From positions 1 through 29,275 of IMG/VR virus record IMGVR_UViG_3300046809_000115: a stretch of DNA of 29,275 nt; one strand, written 5' to 3'. Under the pieces are notes generated by a model. That model made no database searches. It was given only the letters and a program-made list of their open reading frames with translations, and was not told where the DNA came from. The DNA comes from a virus. Every line of letters starts with the position of its first letter. The stretch's first letter is position 1. The translations under genes were made by a program, and so were the position numbers. Shown in pieces: positions 7,457-15,706 of the stretch.

Positions 7457-8065
7457 TTAGCCGCCCAAGCCACCCGGGAAAAGACCGGCGAGGTTATCCA
7501 GTGATCCTACCGAACCGGAAACCGATCCACTCCCCGCCTGTGGGAATACCTCACTCGGAGCCGTAGCGTAGTCGGGAACAGCACCGACATTACCCGGAGT
7601 CTGAGCGGCAATTGCACTTGCCTTGGTAAACTCATAGACGGAGCTATACTGGTCGTTATTCTTCTGCGGACCAATGTCAGCCGTTCCCTTGATACCGGAG
7701 ATAGCCTTAGCGAAATCCGGGGTAAAGCGGAAGGCATTGATCTGCTCGGGAGTAAGACCAAGCTCAATGAGTGTCTTCTTAATGCTGGTCAGAGTACGGG
7801 CATTTTTGGTCTTGTACTCAGCGTCATCCTCAGCGGTAAGAGGCTTCTTGGGGAACATGCGGTTAGCGCCCATTCCCCGGTGAGGTCCGTCCATAATCGT
7901 GTAGTTAACCACGAAGTAGACAGGGCCGCCGTCTTTCCACGACTTGACTTCAGCATCCACGTTGACGTTGTAAACGTCGCGGGGGATATAGAAGGGGTTT
8001 TCAGAAACGTCGTCAGCACTAACACCGAATACGTCCCAAATGGATTCAGACATTTCATTTCTCAT
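7457..8065 (-). CDS. DUF669-like single-strand DNA-associated protein
   Basis: About 202 residues (198 if the second Met at 8053 is the start; both have only weak ribosome-binding sites). Residues about 15-150 resemble phage DUF669 proteins: a beta-rich N-terminus (NVNVDAEVKSWKDGGPVYFV), an NRMFPKK segment, then a helical part with LTPEQINAF. The C-terminal 50 residues are Gly/Ser/Pro-rich and end in a hydrophobic tip (LDNLAGLFPGG), reminiscent of SSB-type tails. DUF669 genes often sit beside Sak4-like ATPases, as here. I infer binding of single-stranded DNA during replication or recombination. Confidence 0.65.
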   Translation of the reverse strand: MRNEMSESIWDVFGVSADDVSENPFYIPRDVYNVNVDAEVKSWKDGGPVYFVVNYTIMDGPHRGMGANRMFPKKPLTAEDDAEYKTKNARTLTSIKKTLIELGLTPEQINAFRFTPDFAKAISGIKGTADIGPQKNNDQYSSVYEFTKASAIAAQTPGNVGAVPDYATAPSEVFPQAGSGSVSGSVGSLDNLAGLFPGGLGG

Positions 8066-8073
8066 TTCAGTTA

Positions 8074-8082
8074 GTTATAGCA
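8074..8082 (-). promoter_or_regulatory. Possible extended -10 promoter before the DUF669-like gene
   Basis: On the minus strand the sequence reads TGC TATAAC immediately upstream of the start codons at 8065/8053. No good -35 lies 16-18 bases further upstream, so the call rests on the extended -10 alone. The 123-base gap (8066-8188) holds nothing else clear apart from a short GGGTGG/CCACCC pairing. Confidence 0.3.
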
Positions 8083-8188
8083 TTTACATTAGGGATGGGT
8101 GGCCGCCGTAGAGCTTAGTCTTTAACGCAATTGTTTAACGAGTCGTACTCGCACCACCCTATTTAATTATTGTTCAGTTGGTATTTAG

Positions 8189-9235
8189 TTAGATACCCAG
8201 TAGATCACGGAGTTCCTTTTCACTATCTACAGGCTTCTCCGTAACCAGTACCTGTGGAGAACCCTCTGCTTCCGACCTACTGGGGGAAGAGACGGTTGCT
8301 TCTTCTGTCTTTGCCGGTACTTCTACCGAAGCATCACCTTGGGTATTGATTGGCTCAACAGGTTTCGGATTCTCCACAGGGGCTTTGGTTGCTTCCTGCT
8401 TTTCCTTCTCGGCCTTAGACCAATTCAGATAAGCGGTAGCGATTTTCTCTACTGCATCCCTACCAGTAAGGAACGGGGCTAGACCAGTAATGCGATTCTT
8501 TGCAGTCACCTGATCCGTTCCTTGGGTTTGGAAGGTACGAACTACATTACCCTCTTGTACTTGCGTTGTCAAACGATACAAGCAAGACAGGGGCCGCATG
8601 AACTCCTGAGACGCCTTGTCAAAGTAGTCAGGCTCTTTCTTCATCGACTTCTTACCGTCACGCTCATGGCACAAGAAGATAAAGTTGATATCGGGAATCA
8701 TAAGGGTAGAAGTCATGATATCTTTCATGTGCATCTTACCCATGTTGTAGTCGGGCCACTCAGGGGTATGAGGGTCCTTATACTTCCGCTTCTCTTTCAT
8801 AAGCTGAGCGGAGTTAATCGCCGTGATGGTATCAACATCATCATCAAACATGGTGTTGTGTTCATCGAAGACGATAGTCCCAACAGGGAACTTGGCCCTT
8901 ACGTCAGCCCGTTTAAAGGATTCGATAAAGGCTACAAGCTCATCCATGTTGGTATAAGGCTTCTTCAGTACACGCTGGCACAGGGCCGGAACGTCCTTAA
9001 AGGAGTCCCAGTTAGTACCAGTGTAGACATAGACGATAGCCTTTTCCTGTGGGGTAATACGCTGTGCCAGTTCAATACCGGCATAGGTCTTACCGAGTCC
9101 CGGTTCAGAATAGATAGCACCGCGGAAGTTGGTAGGCTCATTAGTAACAGGTGTCAGGTTACCGAACAACTGTTCAAGGCTAAAAGCCTGCTTCTCAATC
9201 GGTGCCACAGGACGGTCATACTCAAAGTCACTCAT
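8189..9235 (-). CDS. Sak4-like RecA-fold ATPase
   Basis: A 348-residue P-loop ATPase. Walker A is SEPGLGKT (43-50) and Walker B is TIVFDEH (120-126), with a later FIFLCHERDGKK segment typical of phage Sak4/RecA-like proteins that help single-strand annealing. Residues about 275-330 are a Pro/Glu/Ala-rich linker, and the protein ends in an acidic-hydrophobic tip EKELRDLLGI. Next to the DUF669-like and Cas4-like genes it forms a recombination module. The start overlaps the upstream stop by 8 bases. A general AAA-type role is the alternative. Confidence 0.75.
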   Translation of the reverse strand: MSDFEYDRPVAPIEKQAFSLEQLFGNLTPVTNEPTNFRGAIYSEPGLGKTYAGIELAQRITPQEKAIVYVYTGTNWDSFKDVPALCQRVLKKPYTNMDELVAFIESFKRADVRAKFPVGTIVFDEHNTMFDDDVDTITAINSAQLMKEKRKYKDPHTPEWPDYNMGKMHMKDIMTSTLMIPDINFIFLCHERDGKKSMKKEPDYFDKASQEFMRPLSCLYRLTTQVQEGNVVRTFQTQGTDQVTAKNRITGLAPFLTGRDAVEKIATAYLNWSKAEKEKQEATKAPVENPKPVEPINTQGDASVEVPAKTEEATVSSPSRSEAEGSPQVLVTEKPVDSEKELRDLLGI

Positions 9236-9695
9236 TAATTACACCACTTTCAATTTCATGTGCAAGTTGTTCAGGGAACATTTCATCAAGTGCAGTTGTT
9301 ACAGATTCAGATACATTCAGTCGCTTGTCAATCTCATCACGCTCCGCTTTAAGTTCACGGAGAAGTTTCTTACGGGTAAGAAGAAGATCACGAATCTCTT
9401 CTTCGATATCCTTCAGGACAGTCAGCTTAGAGGCACCGTAAGCTTCAGCATACTGTACTCTCTTAGAGACTTGGTTCTCCTGCCTCTGCGTCTCATAGAT
9501 AGGAGCGGCCAGTCCGTTACCCGTAGGCGGATCATAGCCGTCATGATCCTCATAGGTGGACAAGTCACGGTAGTCAGGATCAACAATGATCTGACCGTTA
9601 TCCCCCACAAGACCTCCGGTAGCGGGCAGGATATCGGTAAAGGGATTCGGGTTAGGGTCACCATTGAAGAACCCTCCTAGTCCCACCCCCGCCAT
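9228..9695 (-). CDS. Coiled-coil hypothetical protein
   Basis: A 155-residue protein. Residues 1-65 are Gly/Asp/Pro-rich and probably disordered. Residues about 75-130 form a charged heptad-rich helix (IEEEIRDLLLTRKKLLRELKAE), probably a coiled coil. The start forms a TAATG junction with the upstream stop, so translation is probably coupled. It may be a partner of the ATPase encoded next; no family was recognised. Confidence 0.68.
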   Translation of the reverse strand: MAGVGLGGFFNGDPNPNPFTDILPATGGLVGDNGQIIVDPDYRDLSTYEDHDGYDPPTGNGLAAPIYETQRQENQVSKRVQYAEAYGASKLTVLKDIEEEIRDLLLTRKKLLRELKAERDEIDKRLNVSESVTTALDEMFPEQLAHEIESGVINE

Positions 9696-9919
9696 TACTT
9701 AGTCACCTGCGCCCTACCGGCAAGATCAATTACCGGAGAAGAGCACTTAGTGCACAGGTCCAACGAGAAGACCTCATCCACAAAAGCACTGGATGCGTGC
9801 ACATGAAGCCAACCGGTAGGCAAGAGAATTTTATTCTTACCGATAATCTTACTGGTCTCTGTCTGTTCCTCTGCACCGCATTGGTCACAGATGGAGATAA
9901 GTACTTCTCTAAAAGCCAT
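9695..9919 (-). CDS. Small zinc-ribbon protein
   Basis: A 74-residue protein with CDQC near the N-terminus and CTKC near the C-terminus, the usual two knuckles of a zinc ribbon, around a segment with two His residues (GWLHVHAS). The ATG at 9919 is used because it makes a TAATG overlap with the upstream gene; a TTG two codons earlier is less likely. Function unknown. Confidence 0.7.
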   Translation of the reverse strand: MAFREVLISICDQCGAEEQTETSKIIGKNKILLPTGWLHVHASSAFVDEVFSLDLCTKCSSPVIDLAGRAQVTK

Positions 9920-10161
9920 TACCAACGCCCCTTTTCCTGATAAGGTGCCTCAGCCATAACCGGTTCTTCCGGCAAGGGCCGGTAGAGAACTTCGTTAGCG
10001 TGCTTGTGGAAACCCTCCATAGTCTCTTCATACAGAGAGACAAGCTGACGGCGATAAGCTTTCTTTTCCTCAATGTGGGCATCAAGGTCAGCAATGTCCT
10101 GAAGAATCCTATGCGGATCAGTCTGTATATTCATCTGTGGCGAGTTATCATCATACGCCAT
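9919..10161 (-). CDS. Small helical hypothetical protein
   Basis: An 80-residue charged protein with a predicted long helix (about residues 17-55, ILQDIADLDAHIEEKKAYRR) and a Pro/Glu-rich end. It is joined by TAATG junctions on both sides: its start to the Cas4-like stop, and its stop to the zinc-ribbon start. This suggests a coupled set of recombination-associated genes. No family was recognised. Confidence 0.68.
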   Translation of the reverse strand: MAYDDNSPQMNIQTDPHRILQDIADLDAHIEEKKAYRRQLVSLYEETMEGFHKHANEVLYRPLPEEPVMAEAPYQEKGRW

Positions 10162-11018
10162 TATGCAATCTCCAATTCTTCGTAGCCGTAGCTGTTCTCC
10201 TTATAAAGCACAGCTTCCATAGTCTTTATCTCTTCAGGATCACGGCCATTCATTTCCGCAACACACAGTTCAATAAAGGGGCAGTACTTACAGTTGTTAT
10301 TAAAGGTGCGAATGAAGGGCCGGTTGGATTCAAGGTGGCTAATGATAGCCGTTGCCGTCTGATCCTGTTCGATAAAGCTGTTCCTGATCCGGGCGTCGGA
10401 TACTTCGACGGGGTGAATCTCAACAAACTTGTTCTTATCAGCGATGTTATGCCGTGAACGGATAAACACATACATTGCTTTGGTAGGCACTTCATGTTCC
10501 AGAAGCTTCTGCATACCGAGAACCCTTAGGCCTCCGACATACTTGGGCAACTGCGGATACATCTTAAGCATCTGCTCATCATAAGCGTCTGCTCCGAACT
10601 TGAAGTCAATCGCATAGACAATACCATCTGCCATGCGGACAACCAAGTCCACAGTAAACGGGAACTGGAACTTATCTCCTACGTCAAGCCGATAAGTACG
10701 TTCGATACTGATAATCTCCAACCAACCAAGAGTCGGGTAGATTTCATCCAAGAAGTATTCGATACGGTTCCAGATTTTATTGAAGTACTTAGGGTCATCT
10801 GCCGCATTAAGCAGGGTAATTGATTTAGCCGTCTCATGCGACTCACCCTCTTTAATAGCGGTGAAGAAGATTTCCATAAGGTTGTGGGCATAGATGCCGC
10901 GTGCCAATGCTTCGGGCGTGACAACCGGCATAAGCTTCTTTACGTGCGAGTACTCAAACCTCTTCTGACAAGCGGCATAGGCGTCTGCCATAGAGTGCGA
11001 AACTGGGTATAGAGACAT
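10161..11018 (-). CDS. Cas4-like PD-(D/E)XK nuclease with Fe-S cluster
   Basis: A 285-residue nuclease of the Cas4/AddB-C-terminal type. The nuclease core shows His45 (AHNLMEIFF), Asp124 (FTVDLVVR), Asp138-x-Lys140 (AIDFK) and a QLPKY helix. Four cysteines placed as in Cas4, Cys17 and Cys243-x2-Cys246-x5-Cys252 (CKYCPFIELC), would hold a [4Fe-4S] cluster. It probably resects DNA ends to make single strands for the Sak4-like protein. The start at 11018 was chosen over one 66 bases upstream because a promoter lies at 11056-11084. There is no CRISPR context here. Confidence 0.85.
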   Translation of the reverse strand: MSLYPVSHSMADAYAACQKRFEYSHVKKLMPVVTPEALARGIYAHNLMEIFFTAIKEGESHETAKSITLLNAADDPKYFNKIWNRIEYFLDEIYPTLGWLEIISIERTYRLDVGDKFQFPFTVDLVVRMADGIVYAIDFKFGADAYDEQMLKMYPQLPKYVGGLRVLGMQKLLEHEVPTKAMYVFIRSRHNIADKNKFVEIHPVEVSDARIRNSFIEQDQTATAIISHLESNRPFIRTFNNNCKYCPFIELCVAEMNGRDPEEIKTMEAVLYKENSYGYEELEIA

Positions 11019-11055
11019 GATAATTAATGCCTTGCTGTTCGTTGGTAGTGGTTTT

Positions 11056-11084
11056 AGTGTAGCATGGTATAGAGCCGGTGTCAA
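11056..11084 (-). promoter_or_regulatory. Promoter of the recombination/replication block
   Basis: On the minus strand: TTGACA (11084-11079), a 17-base spacer ending in TGC, then TACACT (11061-11056). It matches the design shared by other leftward promoters in the window and lies about 40 bases before the Cas4-like start, overlapping the end of the HNH gene. It would give this block a start point of its own. Confidence 0.72.
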
Positions 11085-11710
11085 ATGCCCTTATCGAGAG
11101 CCGCTTTGTCCTTGCCTCTTAGCGGAAATGCCAATTCGTTAGCGAAGACTTCTTCTCTTGTTGCGGGGATTCGGTCTTCAAGTGCAAAGATCGTTTTTCC
11201 ATCCGGGATTCTCGGGAGGTAGGCTTCTCCGTTATCCGGGCGTACCTTATCATAGTATGGATCGTTAGCCGCGTGCCAACGGTTGTGGCAATAAGTACAC
11301 ACAAGACTGATGTTACTACGCTCGTTAGAAAACGTAGACTTGTCTGGTCCGTGGTGAATGTGTTCAGCAGGGCGACCTGTGCACCCAATAATAGGCTCAA
11401 TACCACCGCCGCATAACTTACTCCATGCCCAATCGCAGACTTGGCCTGTTTCGATTTTATATAGCTTAGCCGCTCGCTTACGGCCTGTGCTTCTAGCATC
11501 TCGATAAGCTCTTGACTCTTCTCCATTATCATCCTCTGTATCGGAGCCGCTGTGCGCCTCTGTGGAGTCCTCTAGGTCTGGGTCGGTCCCTGAGGCCAGC
11601 GGCCCCTCACTCTCTGTCACACAGCCCGTCCCGGGCCGCACACGGCAGAAAGCAAGGGGCCAACCGGCCAAGCAGAAAGGACAGACGTTATCGTCGGTTG
11701 TTTCGCTCAT
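11081..11710 (-). CDS. HNH endonuclease-like protein
   Basis: About 209 residues from Met 11710; Met codons at 11719 and 11725 are alternatives, and no start has a clear ribosome-binding site. Residues 10-30 hold CPFC, FC and a further Cys, a possible zinc knuckle. An acidic Ser/Asp/Glu-rich linker follows (about 32-68). The HNH domain is at about 90-155: CDW, CGGG, CTGRPAEHIHHGP (His119/120), Asn133, then CTYCHNRWH. It would cut DNA with one metal ion. HNH genes in phages may be packaging partners or free-standing homing enzymes; this one sits in the early arm, away from the terminase. Confidence 0.82.
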   Translation of the reverse strand: MSETTDDNVCPFCLAGWPLAFCRVRPGTGCVTESEGPLASGTDPDLEDSTEAHSGSDTEDDNGEESRAYRDARSTGRKRAAKLYKIETGQVCDWAWSKLCGGGIEPIIGCTGRPAEHIHHGPDKSTFSNERSNISLVCTYCHNRWHAANDPYYDKVRPDNGEAYLPRIPDGKTIFALEDRIPATREEVFANELAFPLRGKDKAALDKGI

Positions 11711-11993
11711 AGGATTCATACTCATTAGGATAATGCTTCTGTAGCATGGAAAGGAAGAAAGCAAGACGTGCTTCTTTTTCCTTTACCATGTACTCAGCCA
11801 TTTCCAGAGTAAGCTCAAGGCCTTCAGCGGTCTTGGCTTCTTCGGGCAGTACAGGGATGAGTTCCTGTACCAGTTCGAGAAGCTGCTTATCCTGCTTAAG
11901 AAGCTGTTCCTGCTTTGCGATATCCGTGACCAGCTTGAAGCGCAGTTCGTCCTTCTTAGCCTGCTCACGTACTTCGGGGGACATACCAGTCAT
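11688..11993 (-). CDS. Coiled-coil hypothetical protein
   Basis: A 101-residue, highly charged, helical protein (KLVTDIAKQEQLLKQDKQLL and similar), probably coiled coil over residues 15-85. AGGAG lies 6 bases before the ATG. It overlaps the HNH gene start. Function unknown. Confidence 0.7.
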   Translation of the reverse strand: MTGMSPEVREQAKKDELRFKLVTDIAKQEQLLKQDKQLLELVQELIPVLPEEAKTAEGLELTLEMAEYMVKEKEARLAFFLSMLQKHYPNEYESYERNNRR

Positions 11994-12049
11994 TACATTC
12001 TCCTGTTCAAATTACTTTGCTATTGTATTGGTAGTACAGTTAGTGAAGC

Positions 12050-12373
12050 CTAGTCGTGGTTGGTTGCTTCAGCCGGGAAAAACTCAGCCGTAGTAGCTTC
12101 AAGAGTAGCAAGCCACTTCTTATCGCTCACAAGCTGTGCATGTCCCAGCTTCCGAATAGCAAGCGCCACAGGGGGATAGACGTCTTCGCCATATTCCTCT
12201 ACCTCCTTAGCGAATGCCTCGGTAGCATCCTGCCCAAAAGCAACCCGACTACGGAACTCGTGAATCTCCTGAGTCAACTGCTGGTAGGTTGCTTCTGTAA
12301 GCTTCGCAATGTGTTCCTCATTATCCCTCTCGGCAAGGAAGATGCTCAGCTTAGAGTCTACTGCTTCAGTCAT
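12050..12373 (-). CDS. Helical hypothetical protein
   Basis: A 107-residue acidic helical protein. The Met at 12373 is preferred because GGAGGAG lies 7 bases upstream; an upstream in-frame Met at 12391 would place that site inside the gene. No motif was recognised. It follows the membrane protein gene by two bases. Confidence 0.68.
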   Translation of the reverse strand: MTEAVDSKLSIFLAERDNEEHIAKLTEATYQQLTQEIHEFRSRVAFGQDATEAFAKEVEEYGEDVYPPVALAIRKLGHAQLVSDKKWLATLEATTAEFFPAEATNHD

Positions 12374-12375
12374 TG

Positions 12376-12789
12376 TTATTCTCCTCCGCATTCCAAGATG
12401 GAGTGCGCTTGTGATTTGACAAAGCTAGGCCAAGTCAGCCGTGCTTTGTTATATTCTTCAATAAGATTCTGACAAGCGAACTGATGAGAATAGATATCGG
12501 ATGCCAAGCTGTTCTTAGTCCCGACGATATCCTTATCAAAGTCATTAGGGTGGGCGGCTACATAAGCATTGTAGAGACCTAGTGAAGTGCTAACCCCTTT
12601 GATTTCCGTGTCAATCTTACTGACCCACATATCCGCGTTAGCCTGCTGGCCGGATACATAGGCTTTGTTCTCTGCCAGCAAATCTGAGTTGTGCTGTTGC
12701 ACTGCTCCAACGTACCACATGACCGCTGTGAATACCACGACCATCAGTACAACTTCTTTAATCAGGAAAGCCTTCCCAAACGCTTTCAT
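12376..12789 (-). CDS. Single-pass membrane protein
   Basis: A 137-residue protein with one N-terminal membrane helix (about residues 11-30, KEVVLMVVVFTAVMWYVGAV), then a soluble domain with mixed helices (AENKAYVSGQQANADMWVSK, LYNAYVAAHPNDF). The layout, one anchor plus a helical bundle with an N/Y-rich segment, recalls LemA-type proteins, but that is a weak resemblance. It would sit in the host membrane with its domain outside or inside; topology is not settled. The start overlaps the upstream gene by 32 bases. Confidence 0.65.
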   Translation of the reverse strand: MKAFGKAFLIKEVVLMVVVFTAVMWYVGAVQQHNSDLLAENKAYVSGQQANADMWVSKIDTEIKGVSTSLGLYNAYVAAHPNDFDKDIVGTKNSLASDIYSHQFACQNLIEEYNKARLTWPSFVKSQAHSILECGGE

Positions 12790-13009
12790 TTCCTACCTTA
12801 CCTGTCTTCTTATAGTCCTCCCACTCATCATCATTTAGAAGTCGGACGTTGACTGCCATACATACCGTGCCCAACGGAATGTTGTCACGGAATAGATTGT
12901 AAGGGTTAGCGTTTGGAGAAATCTTATCGAGGTTATAAAACATAACCACGTTGTCATATCTGTCGTATTCAATCTCTACCCTTACTACTCTGAGTCTCTC
13001 GTGTTCCAT
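12758..13009 (-). CDS. Hypothetical protein
   Basis: An 83-residue acidic protein with alternating hydrophobic residues suggesting beta strands (RVVRVEIEYDRYDNVVMFYN). Its ATG forms a TAATG junction with the SNF2-type helicase stop, so it is probably made along with the helicase. No family was recognised. Confidence 0.66.
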   Translation of the reverse strand: MEHERLRVVRVEIEYDRYDNVVMFYNLDKISPNANPYNLFRDNIPLGTVCMAVNVRLLNDDEWEDYKKTGKVGNESVWEGFPD

Positions 13010-14892
13010 TAGTCTCCCAGCATATCTTCGAGGAAGTTGCTGAACTCCTTGGTCAGATCAACTTCGAGGTTAAATCCATCTACAAGCTGACGCTTCTGGA
13101 TATTGAGTGTGTTAAGCCATTCATCAATAGAACGGGTTACCCTTGGAATGTAGACGTGAGTCTCTTCCGTCTGACCCATTCTCTTTGTGCGACGATACGC
13201 CTGCTCGTTCTTACCGGGATTCCATTCTTCGTCGAAGATAATAGTCTCCGTGGCATGGGTGAAGTTAAGACCGACCCCGCCTGTTTTGAAGTTACAGAGT
13301 ACGATGTCCCACGTATAACCCCCACCCCGGTTTTCCACGTGACGGCGATCGAAATCGTTTTTGACTGCCTTGCGAGTTTCATCATCCGTATCACCGTCAT
13401 ACCTGACCACCTTTAGGTTGGACTTAGCCAGCCGCCTTTCCAGTTCGGCCAGTACAGTCTTGAATTGGGAGAATACTACAATACGCTTGCCGCTAAGCTG
13501 TAGCTCCTTAGCTTTTGCTTCCACCCAATCCATCTTGATACTCTCTTGTACTTCGTCTCCCACAGAGAACGTGTAGAGAATCTCATTGGTATCGGGATTC
13601 TTTACGTTCAGTGTAATACCGGCTGGCCAGTTAATAGCCTGACGGTTGCGGGTGATAAGAGCAAGACTCTCAATGACATTGGACTTACGTTCCATATCAA
13701 GAACAATCTGAGAATGCTCGGCCAGTTGCTTGATAACCTTACGCTGATCAGGATAGGCAGGGTCAACCCAGTCGATCCAAGTTTCGTGCATGTACTGGGC
13801 CGGAATCTTATCGCGTGCCACTTCATCAAAGGAACGCATAACGATACGGCCTTGCATGTGCTTGACCAGAGAAGCAACACCACCACTACGGAAGTGCCAC
13901 TTGCCCGATGAGTAGTTAAACTCACAGTAAGAGTGCAGGAAGTCCTGTTCATTGTAGAACGTATTGGGGTCAATAAGATGCAGAGAAGTCCAAATGTCCT
14001 GTGGCTGGTTGAGGATAAACGTACCAGTCATAGGCAGGATATGAGGCACGCCCCATGTCATTCCTTGCATACGCTGGAATAGCAGAGACTTCTTATCCTT
14101 CATGTTGTGGGCCTCATCAATGATGACGGCATCCCACTCCATAGACTTTAGGCGCTGGACAAACTCTTTATCCTGATAAAGCTGTTCGTAGTTAACACAG
14201 ACAGTGAAGTCGTTGTCCAGTTCCTTACGGGGCTGGATAAGTGTATCCATAAACAGGCGGCGTTCCTTAGGGTTGTTACCGGCAAAGGTCCAAGTGAACC
14301 GGTGCGGTGCCCAACGGATAACCTCTTGTCCAAAGTTATTCACTGTCTCATTCGGTGCAACGATGAGTACTCGCTTAGCCTTGATAAAGTCGAGCCACAT
14401 GATAGCCGTGAGAGTCTTACCGAGTCCCATTTCATCACCGAGTAGGCCACTGCCCATAAGGGCCAGAGTACCGGCACCCTCCCATTGGTAGTCGTGAGGG
14501 TACTTCTCCCACTCAGGGCTAAGCTCTTCAATCTGGTGCCTAAAGCCTGCCATTGCAATGTTCTTGCGGCGTTCAATCTCAGCTAGGCGTTCAGCTTCTT
14601 TACGCTTGTGTTCTTCTTCTTCTACCTTACGCTCAAGCTCACGGATTTCCCGCTGAATCTGCCAATCGGTAGTGTGTTCAGATTCAAGCTTGTCTTCTAC
14701 TTCAGCGAGTTCGGCGTTGAGCTTCTCCATTTGTTCTTTGAGAGCGCGCTTAGCCTCATTGATCTTATCCTTGATAGCTTTACGCTGTTCAAGTTTCCGC
14801 TTCTTATCCTCAATCTCTTGAGATATCTGCCGGATAGGATCAAGTGGTAGCTCTAGCTCAGCAAAGATATCATCAAACGGATTATCACTCAT
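13009..14892 (-). CDS. SNF2-type DNA translocase/helicase
   Basis: A 627-residue superfamily 2 protein. Residues about 20-110 are a long charged coiled coil. The first ATPase lobe has Walker A GDEMGLGKT (152-160), Walker B DEAH (259-262) and a MTGTFILN motif III. The second lobe has RIVVFSQFKTV, TGGVGLNFTHA and the motif VI sequence QAYRRTKRMGQ. SNF2 proteins track along duplex DNA and displace bound proteins; phage copies may clear host proteins or help replication and recombination. The coiled-coil N-terminus suggests self-association or a protein partner. A strand-separating role is not implied by the family. Confidence 0.9.
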   Translation of the reverse strand: MSDNPFDDIFAELELPLDPIRQISQEIEDKKRKLEQRKAIKDKINEAKRALKEQMEKLNAELAEVEDKLESEHTTDWQIQREIRELERKVEEEEHKRKEAERLAEIERRKNIAMAGFRHQIEELSPEWEKYPHDYQWEGAGTLALMGSGLLGDEMGLGKTLTAIMWLDFIKAKRVLIVAPNETVNNFGQEVIRWAPHRFTWTFAGNNPKERRLFMDTLIQPRKELDNDFTVCVNYEQLYQDKEFVQRLKSMEWDAVIIDEAHNMKDKKSLLFQRMQGMTWGVPHILPMTGTFILNQPQDIWTSLHLIDPNTFYNEQDFLHSYCEFNYSSGKWHFRSGGVASLVKHMQGRIVMRSFDEVARDKIPAQYMHETWIDWVDPAYPDQRKVIKQLAEHSQIVLDMERKSNVIESLALITRNRQAINWPAGITLNVKNPDTNEILYTFSVGDEVQESIKMDWVEAKAKELQLSGKRIVVFSQFKTVLAELERRLAKSNLKVVRYDGDTDDETRKAVKNDFDRRHVENRGGGYTWDIVLCNFKTGGVGLNFTHATETIIFDEEWNPGKNEQAYRRTKRMGQTEETHVYIPRVTRSIDEWLNTLNIQKRQLVDGFNLEVDLTKEFSNFLEDMLGD

Positions 14893-14917
14893 TACTCATC
14901 CTCAATGGTTCAATGGT

Positions 14918-15322
14918 TCATCGTTTTATCACATAGGCCAAGAACTCCCGGAACTGATTGAGACCATCCAAGGCACTGATAAGAGTAGTGTTGCTTGCTC
15001 TTGATCGGATCAGCTGGGTAATATCAATCGGTATAGGACTAATCTCACCGGACAAGATATCTTGGTAAAAGGTTTCAAGTTCCGTATCAGTATACTGACG
15101 CTTGATACCCTTTTGGGCCGCTATCGCTTCAGGCTTTAGCAACGGGTTAGGTGTATAGAGGGTGACGCCTTCACGCACATCACGTTCAAGAAACCCCTGA
15201 GAGAACCAACGGTACACGGTTCGTTCTGCTACGTCCAGTATAGTTGCAATATTCTTGGCTGTATAGGACTCGTCAGGATTTAGTTCAGTGAGTTTCTTAG
15301 GATACCTCAGGGTTGAGGTCAC
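14918..15322 (-). CDS. Helix-turn-helix DNA-binding protein
   Basis: A 134-residue protein with a MerR/excisionase-like helix-turn-helix at about residues 18-45 (YTAKNIATILDVAERTVYRW), then a possible wing (FLERDVREGVTLYTPNP) and a helical C-terminal half. It starts with GTG, 7 bases behind AAGGAG. It could be a repressor, activator or excisionase-like protein; no integrase is visible in the window, which weakens the last. It is directly upstream of the SNF2-type gene and overlaps the membrane protein gene by 26 bases. Confidence 0.75.
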   Translation of the reverse strand: MTSTLRYPKKLTELNPDESYTAKNIATILDVAERTVYRWFSQGFLERDVREGVTLYTPNPLLKPEAIAAQKGIKRQYTDTELETFYQDILSGEISPIPIDITQLIRSRASNTTLISALDGLNQFREFLAYVIKR

Positions 15323-15638
15323 TGGTAATCTCCTTTGTTATGACTTTGCCTGCCTCTATGGCATGAAGAGAGCCTTGGCTGGCAATAAGAGCGCCATAGT
15401 CTGTGGCGAAGTTAGCATACAACGATACAATCGTTAGGTAGAGTATGCTTGCCGCCGCCCAAACGTCAGGCAGGAATATAAAGACACTAAGAGCTACTAT
15501 GATGTTGATTAGCCAGAAGCGTATAAACCATCTGTGGACTTTGATCTGTGTGATAGCGTCGTCTTCTGCGTCTTTAAAGAACTTGACGATAAGCTGTACC
15601 AGCCATTTGTGGCCGTGATGGTTATAGTTACTGGACAT
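15297..15638 (-). CDS. Two-helix membrane protein
   Basis: A 113-residue protein from Met 15638 (AGGAG 5 bases upstream). It has a soluble His/Lys-rich N-terminus, two closely spaced membrane helices at about 48-66 (FWLINIIVALSVFIFL) and 69-88 (VWAAASILYLTIVSLYANF), and a short soluble tail. It is encoded in the early arm, away from the lysis genes, so a host-membrane function such as superinfection exclusion is possible; this is a guess. Confidence 0.7.
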   Translation of the reverse strand: MSSNYNHHGHKWLVQLIVKFFKDAEDDAITQIKVHRWFIRFWLINIIVALSVFIFLPDVWAAASILYLTIVSLYANFATDYGALIASQGSLHAIEAGKVITKEITSDLNPEVS

Positions 15639-15678
15639 GGTTACTCCTGATAGATGGGCGCATATCACTGTCGTTTAA

Positions 15679-15703
15679 GACTACGGGCATTCCTTCCCGA
15701 GTC
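15679..15703 (-). other. Leader hairpin downstream of an early promoter
   Basis: GACTACGGG / CCCGAGTC pair as an 8-bp stem with one bulged base and an 8-base loop, in the first ~25 bases of the transcript expected from the promoter at 15707-15736. It may stabilise the message or regulate the membrane protein gene. Confidence 0.4.
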
Positions 15704-15706
15704 CCC

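Noticed and set aside
8522-9238. 238-residue plus-strand open frame
   Set aside because: It lies wholly antisense to the Sak4-like ATPase, which has intact motifs; it is a codon-pattern shadow.
10161-11018. CRISPR-associated system, suggested by the Cas4-like nuclease
   Set aside because: No other cas gene and no repeat-spacer array is visible; stand-alone Cas4-like nucleases are common in phage recombination modules.
14918-15322. Excisionase of a temperate integration module, suggested by the MerR/excisionase-like HTH
   Set aside because: No integrase gene or attachment-site candidate is seen in the window, so lysogeny cannot be supported.
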